From Siphonodentalium dalli (taxonomy: Eukaryota > Mollusca > Scaphopoda > Gadilida > Siphonodentaliidae), in contig CP136069.1 in assembly GCA_032622095.1 (NCBI GenBank), forward strand, positions 31,810,342-31,874,341: 64,000 nucleotides of DNA, read 5' to 3'. Made by a program: the position numbers and the translations under genes. Below, piece by piece: positions 34,512-45,542 of the stretch. The first letter of the stretch is position 1. The number at the start of each line of letters is the position of its first letter. Under the pieces are notes generated by a model. The model saw only the letters and a program-made list of their open reading frames with translations. It ran no database searches and was not told the DNA's origin.

Positions 34512-34523
34512 CTCTCCCCTCTG
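34512..34523 (-). promoter_or_regulatory. Polypurine tract
   Basis: On the sense strand, CAGAGGGGAGAG lies directly before the 3' LTR, the position and composition expected of the plus-strand primer of LTR elements. Confidence 0.85.
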
Positions 34524-35232
34524 TTGACAAAATGACTCCCTAGTCATTTAAACAAATACTGAAAGAAAATCTCGCTCATAGACATGACTTTCAAACTCTG
34601 CAACTGATAATGGAAAATTATCATCTATAAGATTCTCATACCCAGAGATAACCTTGACACCGACCTATCTTCAAAACTGAAATCAAATATCAGCATTATA
34701 TAACTGCAATTAACTGTATCAACAGTTACTGAACTGACTCTTCACTATCTGGCGTAGACAGTAAACAACATGAGTATATCACACAATACCGCTGAAATGG
34801 AATCATCACTGATTTACACTGGCGGTTCTATCTGAGAACTTCAATCATGAATACACAACAATCAACACAAATATGTTAAAATCATAATCATATATAGAAA
34901 GGAACACTTTATCATCTCACAGAATATATAACAAAAAAAATATAGAATTCCTTGATAACTGGTACCTCATATGAGTCGTAGCTCTACACTGGATCGTCAG
35001 CTGGAACAACTGGAAATATCTCTGATCGTACGAAGATGATAAGTGATACCTAACAATACATAATATCAATACATAATTTATAAAAGAATCAATTTTAAAA
35101 ACAAGAACATGGTATGCATTACTAACACAACAGGACAATGCCTATGTCCGGTGTATACACACACCATTGAAACTGACATATCAGTAATATGGAATCACTG
35201 AATATAAGTAAACTGAACTGAAAATGAAAATC
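34524..35232. other. Gypsy 3' untranslated region
   Basis: About 700 bp between the integrase stop and the polypurine tract. No env-like frame or domain is visible; the 73-residue frame at 34917-35138 is not recognisable. Confidence 0.6.
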
Positions 35233-37666
35233 TTATTCATCCAAGATAGTTTTCAAAATAGACTGAAAAACATCTGGAGAAACCTTGGTGCAAATCTGAT
35301 CTTGCATCAGCTTACGCAAAAGCTGATTCTTGTACTCATCTTTTCCATCTGGAATGGGCTGAATGGTATTAGATACATAGTCACCCATCCATGATGGAGG
35401 CTTCTTTGCTCTGCTAGATTTCCTAGGTACTGGCTTCGGTCTGGAATCTGAAAGAGAAATTCTTTCTCTATATCCACTCTGACTACTACTCGAGGCATCA
35501 TCATCACCTGAAACATTCGCTTTCGCACCATCAACATTACCACCAATAACAACAGTATCTTCTGCAATAGATGCTAAAGGTACACGGGTAATATCAACAA
35601 CTTCATCATCATTATTCTCATCAGCCTCATCATTGCTATCACCTGTGGAACGAAGTTCAAGCTGACCTGTCGAATCCTGTGTAGCTGATATATCAACAAT
35701 ATTACTGTCATCACCGACATCAGTTCTAACTTCCCTGAACTCATCTATTTGAGTGTGGTCGTCACCACAGGAAGAAGAAATACCACCAGCTTCCAATCTC
35801 GCAGGAAAGTCGTCACCCCGACGAGATGGAGCTGAACTGTCCACTGCATTAGGAGCAAATTTTATACCTGCAACGCCCTGTGGAACAAAACAAATCACCG
35901 ACTCTTCATCTGAACCATCTATATGGTCTGAACCATTAATATGGTTATCACGAACTTCATCATGTGAAGTAACACTACCAGTACCTGGAATATGACGTTT
36001 CCGCACCTTAGGCTCTGGTGGCCGTACAGGTGGGATAAGAGGATCTACAATTGGGGCATCAGCATCTCTCTGTTCAAGAGGAGATTTAAGGGCTGTGTCA
36101 TCATCTGGAAAGTCAAAGGGTAAAGAACCAATAGGCAACAAGTGGTTCCTATGTAAAGTTCTTTGCTTTCCACTGTCATCTTCTAAATTAAAAACAGGAA
36201 TGTCAGAATTAGGTTGAGATTTAACAGTATAAACTTCAGAATCATATTTATCTGCCAATTTATGTCTGCCTTCGAAAGCTAATGTCTTTACTAAGACTCT
36301 GTCACCTACATGTATAGTTGCACCACGAAGCTTTCGATTATAATATTTGGCATTACTACTCTGAGCACCAGACATAGATTTGGATGCTAATCTGTAAGAA
36401 TCAGAAAGTCTCTGTCTAAGGTCTGAAACATAATCACAATAAGAAGTTTGATCAGAATCAGGTTTATTCAGACCAAATAAAACATCAAGAGGTAACCGTG
36501 GTTCTCTTCCGAACATCAACTGAAAAGGAGCAAAACCAGTAGTTTCATGCCTAGTACAATTGTAAGCATGAACAAGAGGACCTATATGTGATTTCCAATC
36601 ATGTTTCTGATCAGGATTAAGAGTACCTAACATACTAATAAGTGTGCGATTAAATCGCTCTGTGACACCATTCCCCATCGGATGATAAGGAGTAGTTCGG
36701 GACTTCTTGATGCTGCAAAGCTGACAAAGTTCAGAAATAAGTTGAGATTCAAAATTAGCACCTTGATCACTATGGATACGTTGAGGATAACCATAATGAA
36801 TAAAGAAATTGTTAAACAATACATCAGCAGTAGTCTTTGCAGTCATGTTCCTTGTAGGATAAGCCTGTGCATATTTAGTAAAATGATCTGTCATAACAAG
36901 AACATATTGGTAACCACCTTTAGAACAATCAAGAGTAAGAAAATCAATACAAACAAGTTCAAGAGGTTGAGAAGTAGTAATGGATACCAAAGGGGCTCTG
37001 AAATTCGGATTAGTTTTAACTCGTAAACATCTATGACAATGCTTTATCCAATCATCAACAGCACTGTCGATACCTGGAAAATAAAATCTTTCTTTCACAA
37101 GTGAAACTGTTCTGTCACGACCTGGATGTCCTATATCATTATGTAATGATTTTAGAACAAAAGAAATCTGTGAATGTGGTAAAACAAGCTGAATGGTGGT
37201 TTTACCATTAAAAGTGGACTCTCTATAAAGAACTCCTCGCTGCAACCTAAGCTTAGAAAAATGTCTTAAAAATGCTGAATGAAGCTTAGAAGGGGGAAGG
37301 GACTTTCTCTTTGGGCAACTATTTCTTCTCACGGCTGATAACCATACGGACAATACATCATCTCTTTCCTGCCATCTTCTCCAATCCCTATAATTCATTT
37401 CATCAAGATCATGACCTACATCTTGAACAGAATTTAAAACATCAGTGCTGCAACATAAACTTTCAACAAAAGGTTGCTGCACCTGTAGTGAATTACAAAT
37501 AACTTGTACTGAATCATTTGTAATAATATCTGGAGGAGGTGTATCCAACCTAGATAAGGCATCTGCATCGGTATTAGATTTACCGGGTCTGTAAACAATA
37601 TCAAATTTAAAAGAACCTAAGGCTGATAACCATCTCTGTCCAGTAGCATCTAATTTGGCTGAAGTT
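35233..37666 (-). CDS. Gypsy integrase with C-terminal acidic/basic tail (frameshifted from RNase H)
   Basis: Inserts the cDNA into the genome. An ATG frame starts at 37548, but homologous sequence continues in this frame upstream to a frameshift near 37667 (IVYRPGKSNTDADALSRL, the usual end of RNase H). Counted from the ATG: HHCC zinc finger H136, H141, C171, C174; DDE catalytic core D202, D261 and E297, with 35 residues between the last two, as in active integrases. A TPYHPMGNGVTERFNRT block surrounds the glutamate. After residue 420 comes a chromatin-interaction-like segment (HVGDRVLVKT ... HRNHLLPI) and a long Asp/Ser-rich tail ending in basic KPVPRKSSRAKKP. The frame from the ATG to the end (771 residues) is intact. 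Confidence 0.93.
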
Positions 37667-38875
37667 AAAACATGTTAAAGGATTGTTATCAGTATACACT
37701 ACAAAATAATTACCATATAAATAGTCATAAAACTTCTCAGTAATTGCCCACTTTAAAGCTAAAAATTCTAACTTATGTGCCGGGTAATTCTTTTCTGCTG
37801 CTGTGGTTCCTCGGCTGCCATACGCAATAACTCTCTTCATGCCATCGATCTCTTGGTAAAGGACACAACCTAAACCATGAAGGGACGCATCAGTATGGAC
37901 TTCAAAGGGCCTGCTGTAATCGGGGTAACCTAAAATTGGGGGATTAGAAAGACGATCTTTCAAAGTATCAAATGCAGACTGCTGCTCCTGCTCCCATTTC
38001 CATTTCCCTGTAAAAGAGGATTTAACCTTGTTCTTTGGCGTCTTTGTATTTGTAGGGGGAAGTAAATCTGTCAAGGGCTTAGCAATCCTGGAAAAATTAG
38101 GACAATATTTTCTGTAGTAACCTGCAAAGCCAAGAAATGATCGCAATTGATCAGAGTTGTTGGGAACTGGCCAGTTGACAATTTTGTCAACTTTCGCAGG
38201 ATCCGTCTCGATACCTTTCTCTGAAACTACATGGCCTACATATGAGACACGGCGCATGAAAAATTTACACTTTGCTGGGGCCAGTTTCAAACCACATTCT
38301 CTGAGCCTGTCAAAAACAAGTCTAAGTCGCTCCAACATCTCTGGAACAGATTTTGACCATACAATGACGTCATCAACATAAATATTACATATATTCCTGT
38401 TAAGACCATCGAGGCAGTCTTCCATCATTGTCTGAAAGCTAGAAGGACTATTGTTCAAACCAAATGCAAGTCTATTATATTCATAGAAACCTAGACCTCC
38501 AACAGTAAAAGCTGTTCTCTCTTTGTGCTCCTCTGCAATTTCCAATTGATGAAAACCAGATTTGAGATCGAGAACTGAGTAGTACTTGGCACCTGCCAAG
38601 TAATCAAAAAGGTCTTCAGGCCTAGGGAGTGCATAATTATCAGGAATAGTGCGTTTATTTAAAATTCTAAAATCTGTACACATACGAAGGTCATTTGAAC
38701 CCTTCTTCCTAACTAAAACAACATTAGAAGAATATGGACTGTGAGATCGGCGTATAATGCCGGCAGCTAACAACTGGTGAAGATGATTTCTCACTTCATC
38801 AATCATGCTAGGAGGTAAACGTCTCGGACGATCCTTGAAAGGTGTAGAATCATACATGTGGATCCTATGCTGCAC
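37607..38875 (-). CDS. Gypsy reverse transcriptase and RNase H
   Basis: Copies the element RNA into DNA. Motifs in order: VQHRI-type start, NVVLVRKKGSNDLRMCTDFR, LDLKSGFHQLEI (first catalytic aspartate), FGLNNSPSSFQ, YVDD at residues 166-169, KCKFF and FLGFAGYYRKY. RNase H begins about residue 320 with EVHTDASLHGLGCVLYQ and continues through KNYPAHKLEFLALKWA and VYTDNNPL. Both edges are frameshifted: at 38879-38883 a run of five T (sense) separates it from the protease frame, and at 37667-37670 a run of four T separates it from the RNase H end and integrase. The frame therefore ends with about 18 unrelated residues. Confidence 0.93.
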   Translation of the reverse strand: MQHRIHMYDSTPFKDRPRRLPPSMIDEVRNHLHQLLAAGIIRRSHSPYSSNVVLVRKKGSNDLRMCTDFRILNKRTIPDNYALPRPEDLFDYLAGAKYYSVLDLKSGFHQLEIAEEHKERTAFTVGGLGFYEYNRLAFGLNNSPSSFQTMMEDCLDGLNRNICNIYVDDVIVWSKSVPEMLERLRLVFDRLRECGLKLAPAKCKFFMRRVSYVGHVVSEKGIETDPAKVDKIVNWPVPNNSDQLRSFLGFAGYYRKYCPNFSRIAKPLTDLLPPTNTKTPKNKVKSSFTGKWKWEQEQQSAFDTLKDRLSNPPILGYPDYSRPFEVHTDASLHGLGCVLYQEIDGMKRVIAYGSRGTTAAEKNYPAHKLEFLALKWAITEKFYDYLYGNYFVVYTDNNPLTCFNFSQIRCYWTEMVISLRFF

Positions 38876-40196
38876 TGTAAAAACCTAAGTCAAGATCATG
38901 CTGTGAAAAAACATCTGAAAACTCTTTGATGAGATTCAATGCAACAGATATATCATTTACATCATCAAGAGAAGAAACATCAATAGTAATTTTATCAAGA
39001 AATGAAGAGGTAGTCTCTGAACCTGGGGAGGTTTCAATGTCTTGCTCAACAGAGACTGGCTGTACCTGACACATAACAGAGTTAGGTGCTATACTAATAG
39101 TCCTAGAAGAAATATTTGACAAGTGAACATCAACAGTATCAGTGCTCTTGAAATCATATTTCACAATATATGGACCTATCTCTAAAAATTTGAACCGTTC
39201 ATCATCTGGAAGAGGCTGTAAAATAGCACATGTGGGTTGGTAAGGAATCTTATGATCAATAAAACCAGTAACAACTTTCTTAGTATTAGGATGGAGAATA
39301 ACATGAGTATTCTCAGCAGACTTTACATGACCTAGAACAAAGTTGTGTTTAGCAAGTTCTTTCTCCCTAGAAATCATGCATCTGAATGCCATGAACCAAG
39401 ATGATGACAAGTTTGCATTCTGTAAAAACCTGTTACCATGTGCATCCTTGCACAACTGCATGAGTTCTGAAAGAATATTAGTTCCTAGCAAAACTGGCAC
39501 TGACATGTTATAAGAACTGTTTGGCACTACAAGAAAAATGAACTCTTTGCCGGAATCTTGTCCTAAGGAAGGAACTGTAATAGGACACTGAATGTATCCA
39601 AGGTAAGGAAGTTTCTTGCCATCAGCACACTCTATATTAAGTATAACAGACAAGGGCTGCAATGGAATATGTTTCAAGAAAGTGCTGTAAAATTGCTCGC
39701 AAATTGTGGAGCAAGTCGAACCTGTATCAACAAGTGCCTTAGTATTGTAACCTGAAACAATAATATCTGACTCCGTAGCATTTCCATTTATACAATGTTC
39801 CTTACTGGAATCATTAACAAATTGTGATTTGTTAATATATCTCCGGGATCTATCCTGTGGACGAAAATTTTTATCTCTATCATAGTAGCGATAGTATCCA
39901 CCTTTCCTACAACCAAACGCTTTATGCGTCAAATCACCACATTTCCAACAGCCGGTGTATCTACCAGATACATACTCTCCTTGTAACCTATCATTTGTGT
40001 GATTACTATAATCATTTCTCTCATCTGAAACATTATGTGACTTCTTCTGAAAATAATGAGCATTATCGCTTCTCTCAGTATACTGCCTTCTGTGATTCCT
40101 ATTCCTATATCTCTGCGCACGCCGTCTGGAGTAAGAGTTATAACCACTGTTATAATTATCATTTCTGTAATAATCATCATAGCTGTAATTATTATT
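38865..40196 (-). pseudogene. Gypsy gag remnant (zinc knuckle) and protease
   Basis: Open from about 40196, without a start codon, to 38865. The first part is Asn/Tyr/Arg-rich, then comes one retroviral-type zinc knuckle CX2CX4HX4C (CWKCGDLTHKAFGC, 39950-39909) of nucleocapsid, then the aspartic protease active site ALVDTGSTCSTI (about 39740-39705) and a protease-to-polymerase linker. The matrix/capsid half of gag is missing: only about 330 bp separate the knuckle from the primer-binding site, where a typical Gypsy gag needs about 1 kb. The 5' end of the frame runs into a rearranged junction (40191-40283). Confidence 0.88.
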
Positions 40197-40229
40197 ATAT
40201 CTTTATTTTATTTTAATACTATTGTCTTC
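40191..40229 (+). repeat. Inverted LTR fragment in the Gypsy leader
   Basis: The reverse complement of this 39-bp stretch (GAAGACAATAGTATTAAAAT then AAAGATATAATAAT) is present in both LTRs at 33945-33978 and 40860-40893, with a 5-bp slippage difference in the A/T run. It lies directly between the tRNA-like sequence and the gag remnant. Confidence 0.85.
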
Positions 40230-40283
40230 AGCACGAGACTATTAATCTCGGGGTCGTGGGTTCGAGCCCCACGTTGGGCGCCA
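40230..40283 (+). other. 54-nt tRNA-Lys-like segment containing the primer-binding site
   Basis: Read on the plus strand this is the 3' three-quarters of a tRNA-Lys: AGCA, the anticodon stem-loop GACTATTAATC (Lys normally has CTT or TTT as anticodon; here ATT), variable loop, T arm GGGTTCGAGCCC, acceptor strand GTTGGGCG and the CCA end. Only the last 18 nt are needed as primer-binding site. The first 21 nt of the tRNA (acceptor 5' strand and D arm) are missing, so it is not a tRNA gene. It lies one base from the 5' LTR. Confidence 0.9.
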
Positions 40284-40284
40284 T

Positions 40285-41426
40285 TGTGGTAGAGCACAGG
40301 GGTGGGTCTTAAGTGAACCATGTCGCTATCACAAACATTTATGGGCTCTGAGTCTTAACATCTGGCAGGGTCTATGGAAACATTAAGCCTACCTTAAAAG
40401 TCTTCTATATATTTATTCATCCTCATTTATCAAACGGAACACATCCAACAAACATCACAACATGAAGAAGACATCACAACACATCTATAGGCTAGCTTGA
40501 CAGCAACATCACATCAGACATCAGACATCAAGATGAAAGATCCAGATGACCAACGAAATAACCAACAGGGGTTACAGGACCCTGGTGAACAAATACATAG
40601 GTTGTAGTTGCTACCAAAATATATATCCAGAATGGATATTAATAAATATGTGAAATGTGATTGTGTCAAAAACCAACTTCCCTATTGTCGATATAAACAA
40701 CTATTTTGACACAATCCTAACTGTGACGAACAGTTAGAAATAAAACCTACATGCTAGTATAAAAGGTAGATTATGAACGCAGTGTGCGATTTCCAACATC
40801 CCTAAACTATTGGGCAAATATATATTGCAAATGTGATGTAATTCTAAACTTCCAAAACCGAAGACAATAGTATTAAAATAAAGATATAATAATGGGTAAA
40901 AACATATAACAGAATATCACATACCATATCGTAGGAACATAGGTCAAGATGTCATAACGTAGTTTACATTAAACTTTATAACTGTGACATTCTTCAGGCA
41001 TAGAAGAATGTACGATTACACTGAGTGTTTAACGACGGAACGATGTTGTCACATCGAACGCTAATTATCAACTGAAAAGCGCGGCAAATAAGCTTACCTG
41101 TGATTGGCTAAAACACCTTAGTGTCCGACTGTTAGATCTCAGATTGGGCGATGAACTAGACAGAGGAAGACTTAAGCGGGTAAGAGATTGGGCGTAGATA
41201 GAAATAGGAAATAGCAAAATACAGAACAGGTATGCAACTGGGGACGGGAAGTGTAAAGAACGGAATAGCGCGGAATGGAACGAAATGAACCAAGTGCGCG
41301 GAATGAAATGATAATGCAGCTATAAAATGTATATTAGTGAGTTAGGTATAATAACTTAGTTAGTATACATGTGTAGCATGTAATAAAGGCATATACTGCT
41401 TTTGTATATAAAATATCACTGTCACA
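40285..41426 (-). repeat. 5' LTR of the Gypsy element
   Basis: 1,142 bp, differing from the other LTR at only a handful of positions (for example AACAATTGGG against AACTATTGGG, and a 2-bp ATAT length difference). It would supply the promoter for the minus-strand transcript. Confidence 0.95.
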
Positions 41427-41430
41427 ATAT

Positions 41431-41600
41431 CATAATGTACGACGAGATCAATCGTCTGAACAAACTATCCACGATCTCGTCGGGCCCGATTCCTCCACTT
41501 ACGATTGAATCGTGGTCGTATGAACGTTCACTAACTTTGGAGCGGTTTTTGTCGGATCCGATTTAATCGGACCGATCAAACTGAGTTTGATTTCATCAGG
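41431..41600. mobile_element. Right part of the short inverted-repeat element split by Gypsy
   Basis: Carries the inverted partner (41494-41571) of 33047-33142; see the left part. A local hairpin-like pair (ACGATCTCGTC and GACGAGATC at 41431-41482) is also present. Confidence 0.55.
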
Positions 41601-42057
41601 AAAATCCGGCTCGTGACGATGGCAACGCGCGTGTTTTTCTTGTCACATGACCGATCGTAACATGACCAAAACCTCATTCAAAATGTCAGAATAGTTAGCG
41701 GTAACCGCTATTCGAAATTAAATCAAGAATTCTGATCGATTCCCCAAACAAAGACATCGGCATACGTGCCCGGAAAATCCCCCCCCCTGGGCGCAGTGGC
41801 TAATTCCAAGTTGGACAATCAAACCGAGGCACTCTAGCCACATTTAACGACCAATATACCATATACGCTTGATGTCCCTCCAGGGTCACGATAGGATGAA
41901 ACATGATGGATACACAACTACCATTCCATTTGCCGTCCCTTTGGCCGACAAGTCCGCTACACGTTTGCTACACTTCGTCGCCAGCAATAAAATTGTGTTT
42001 TTGAGGCATTTATATCGAACGATGATACAATGTAGTCAGTGGTCTGAACATGTCAGT
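41601..42057. other. Non-coding, with one hAT-like end fragment
   Basis: GGCATACGTGCCCGGAAAAT followed by a C run and TGG at 41759-41790 resembles the terminal sequence of the 1.5-kb hAT-like elements, but no partner end or target duplication is seen. Nothing else is recognised. Confidence 0.45.
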
Positions 42058-42222
42058 ACCGGGTCCGATTCCGTGGTTTCATAGATTCATCCCGCTCCTG
42101 TTCCGTAGTTTTAGTGCTACAGGTCAAATTTTTTGGAGTAGCATTTCCATATATGGAGCTTTTGAATTAGTCATGACTTTAATTATATGGAAAGCTAAGT
42201 AAACCACGGAACCGGACCTGGT
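42058..42222. mobile_element. 165-bp inverted-repeat miniature element
   Basis: Ends ACCGGGTCCGATTCCGTGGT (42058-42077) and the complement of ACCAGGTCCGGTTCCGTGGT at 42203-42222: 20 bp with two mismatches, then TTT. Inside, GCTACAGGTC and weaker inverted motifs. No target duplication is clear. Non-coding. Confidence 0.65.
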
Positions 42223-44140
42223 GGATCCAATATGGCCGCGAGTTAGTGACAGGGCATATATAGAGAAACAGGTTTTCAAACTGGCAATGGGCGCGAAAGG
42301 ATATACCGGGTCACCTTATGAAGCCTAATTGTTTTTACTTGGAAAATATTTCTGTTTCTCGGGAGATTTTGTACGGTCCGCCGATAATCGCACCACATGT
42401 ATTTATATGTATTCCTACCTCTGCATTCTCTTTTCACTTGTGAAACACCCGCAGCCTCTCGACGAAACAACGATTTTGCCAGATAAGCGACCTTGCATGT
42501 CAGAGAGCGGCATTGTCGACCAAAAGCAGGCAAGTCGAATGGTAGTTGTGGAATGTGTATTAGTATGGTACCACTGACCACAAATAGTTGAGCATTTGAG
42601 TATCGGTATCATAATGCTAATAGGAATACAAAATCAACTTCAGGGCCACGCCCCTTTTCTCAATTTAAATACCGGCTTTGTAAAGTTGATATGTTTGCAT
42701 GTATGACACGGGAACACATTCGTATACAACTATGGGTATGCTTAATCCATTCGGCCATCTTGGTATATATTATGAATAAGTAATCACGATAACTCAAAAT
42801 TCTCTTCGCAATTCGGGCATGTTTAAACTTTGGCAAAGGAGATACTTTCCTTATTTTTCTTACTACGGAAAAGCGTACCTGTCGAAATTTTCAAATACTC
42901 ATAAAAAGTGTCACATCGCACACAAAGTTGCTTCCTGAAGCAAATTCTGGCGAGTAAGGCTGCCCAAACCTACTGTGAAAAAAATGGCACTTTTGTCCAT
43001 ATACTATCACATCAGAACCCATGCTGAAACCCTCTGTTGGATGCATAGAATTCATCACTGTTCCAGATTGTGACCAGAACTAATTGTGCCATTCACGACT
43101 TCACCATTGACTCTGAGTAACTTACAAATTGGTTGACCAGTTCTAACAAGATGAATTTAATCAAACATAGCAACAAAATATAATAAAATATAATATCAAT
43201 TAAACAAAATAAATTAGAACAAATTTGGCACTACCTGCTGCGAATCATAAACAGTTTTTAGCAAATATAAATTTGAATACAATGAACATAAAACTAGATA
43301 CACCATATCACATTATTCTAATCAAAATGAAAACTGGAAACAAAACAATATTGCCTGGCATTTGGATAACAGAATACATGTATTGAATTATATCAAATTC
43401 ATATAAAAGGTTGTGCGTATGTATATTAGTCAACAGTTATGAAGGAGACAATATTATTGACTTCCAAATGTCACAAATCTTCAACAAAATGGTGGGTCTC
43501 TCAGCTTTATGAAATGGAAAAAAATTTGGGTCGGGGTGGGTTGGTAAAAAAAGTGGTCATCGGCAAAAAAGTAGCATACGTGTCTGGAAATTTTTTCAGA
43601 CCCCCCCGTGGGTCTCTGAAAATAAAACGAATGCAATTGAAATAAAAAAGGGGTGGTGAGTGCCAAGATAGCCATCGCCTGATCTAGCCACCAACATGAC
43701 AGTGTCGGAATCAATGTCGCTTATACGCTTACCACAATCAATATATATATATATTCTAATCATACTGACAGCTGGGTACTAAACTAGGGTAAATGTAATT
43801 TGTATACTATGTGTGTGTGTGTGCATACATAGATACGCACACGCGCGCATCATTGCGAACAAGATAAAACGAACATGCATATTATGAGGTTTAACACTAT
43901 ACAAACACATTTAGCATACACGTTGAAGTTTGGGGCATTCTCACAATAATACCCGTTGCATGGTATCATATCGATTTTTCACAATAAATTGAATGAATTA
44001 ACAAGTGTTAACATTTACAACTGAATGGGAGAATCCATTTAGTACAGGAAGTATTACTACTATTCGCGAAGGACATCTTTTTGTGGATCGTTGCATCACT
44101 TCATTTCTTTGCATTTAATTTGTTCTGTATCACCTGCCGT
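42223..44140. other. Non-coding stretch with minor repeats
   Basis: No gene is recognised; the frames at 42276-42612 overlap on both strands and lack any motif. At 43493-43617 an approximately 110-bp segment is flanked by the direct repeat GTGGGTCTCT (43493-43502 and 43608-43617) and ends in CATACGTGTCTGGAAATTTT and a C run, resembling the hAT-like terminus. Short (AT)n and (GT)n runs occur at about 43743 and 43811. Confidence 0.45.
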
Positions 44141-44472
44141 TCGTACGTACATGTAAGTATATAATGTATTTAATCATGTACTGAATCACCTGATGTTCCC
44201 ACGTACATGTAAGTATATAATGTATTTAATCATGTTCTGAATCACCTGACGTGCATACGTACACGTAAGTATATATCATGTATTTATTCATGTACTGAAT
44301 CACCTGACGTTCGTACGTACATGTAAGTATATCAAGTATTTAAGCATTTACTAAATCACTGACGTCCGATCGTACATGTAAGTATAATATAAGTATATGA
44401 TGTATTTAATCATGTACTGAATCACTGACGTCCGTACGTACATGTAAGTATAATTTAAGTATATAATGTATT
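44141..44472. repeat. Tandem repeat, about 56-bp unit, 6 copies
   Basis: Units share TACGTACATGTAAGTATA, ATGTATTTAATCATGTACTG and AATCACCTGA. Lengths vary from 55 to 66 bp because of AT-rich insertions. Each contains the palindrome GTACGTAC or a variant. Confidence 0.9.
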
Positions 44473-44631
44473 TGTGGGGCCATAATTTAGGCCCGGGTGT
44501 GGTGGATTCTGACTTCGAATGTCGCGTGGACGACGTTTCAAGGACGATGACTGGCTTTCCATTCTTGATATACGCTATTGAGTTATTGTGGCGTATATTT
44601 GATACATCCGACATGGCACATACAGGCTTAA

Positions 44632-45073
44632 CCCTTTCAGTGCCAGGGGCCGATCTCTCATCGGCCCTAATTTACGGTCTGTAAAATCGGCCCTAAAAAA
44701 AAAAAAAAAAAAAATGTTTGTTTTGTTTTAGATTTTGTTTTATTTGTTTTTGATTTGTTTTTGGGTTGAATATTTTTGGGTATGCTTAAGCATGCTATAG
44801 CGAATTTAAAAACAAACTGGATAAAACCTTAGGGGCATGTTATAACTGAAAACTATCACCAAGTATTCATAGTAATAATTTTGATGCCCATGAAAAACGT
44901 AAGATTCCCTGGCACTAAACCTACAAAATAAATCTGTTAAAGAATATAAGAAAAAATTATTAAAATTGTAAAAAAATGTAAAAAATAATATCAAATGATG
45001 AAAAATTGTTAGGCCAATGCATTGGCACAGGGTATATGGGTTGATACAAAAATCGGACCTGGCACTGAAAGGG
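44632..45073. mobile_element. 442-bp inverted-repeat element with TTAA target duplication
   Basis: TTAA at 44628-44631 and 45074-45077 flanks the inverted ends CCCTTTCAGTGCCAGG and CCTGGCACTGAAAGGG. TTAA targets with CCC...GGG ends are typical of piggyBac-type (or Kolobok) elements. Internally, AAATTGTTAGGCCAATGCAT and GGCACAGGGTA are shared with the element at 62798-63254. No transposase. Confidence 0.82.
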
Positions 45074-45195
45074 TTAAAATATTCTGCCATTTGTTTCGGA
45101 TCTTCTGGACTCGTATTCACCAATTGGACCGTGTAGTTTATTTTGTAGCGGATGCACAAGAATGAGGTCCCCAGAGGATGAATTTGGTGGATTTG

Positions 45196-45456
45196 GCATC
45201 ACTAAACTCACCCTCTGGGGACCTCATTCTGCTTAGACCTCATCTTCTGGAAAGTATCTATAGTCTCAAATTAACATTGTTTTTAGTTACTTTTTCCCTT
45301 CTGGGAGTTACTATATCCCCTAATTTGCAGAAGATAAAATGCATAATCGAGTTGACAAATGAGTGAACATCACAAACTTCAACTGGGGAACTTATATCTG
45401 TTCCTAGGTCGAGATGTAAGCAGAATGAGGTCACCAGAGGGTGAATTTGGTGATGC
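45196..45456. mobile_element. 261-bp inverted-repeat miniature element
   Basis: Ends GCATCACTAAACTCACCCTC (45196-45215) and the near-complement GAGGGTGAATTTGGTGATGC (45437-45456). The inverted repeat continues through GACCTCATTCTGCTTA, giving about 45 bp in all. A third, partial copy of the end lies just left, inverted (45152-45188), making a local hairpin with the left end. Confidence 0.8.
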
Positions 45457-45479
45457 TAGCCCGATATGGCTTGATGATT

Positions 45480-45508
45480 GACCTAATCTCATATATATTT
45501 TGAAGACC

Positions 45509-45542
<34 letters not shown>

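Larger units (their letters stand above)
33368..41426 (-). mobile_element. Gypsy-type LTR retrotransposon with rearranged gag
   Basis: Two LTRs of 1,144 and 1,142 bp with very few differences, TG...CA ends and a 4-bp duplication ATAT (33364-33367 and 41427-41430). Minus-strand order is LTR, tRNA-Lys-type primer-binding site, gag remnant, protease, reverse transcriptase, RNase H, integrase, polypurine tract, LTR. Protease, polymerase, RNase H and integrase in this order defines the Gypsy (Metaviridae) layout. The high LTR identity indicates a recent insertion, yet gag lacks its matrix/capsid part and pol carries two frameshifts. Confidence 0.95.

Noticed and set aside
40230-40283. A tRNA-Lys gene
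   Set aside because: It has the T arm, anticodon arm and an encoded CCA, but no D arm or 5' acceptor strand, and it lies at the primer-binding position of the Gypsy element.
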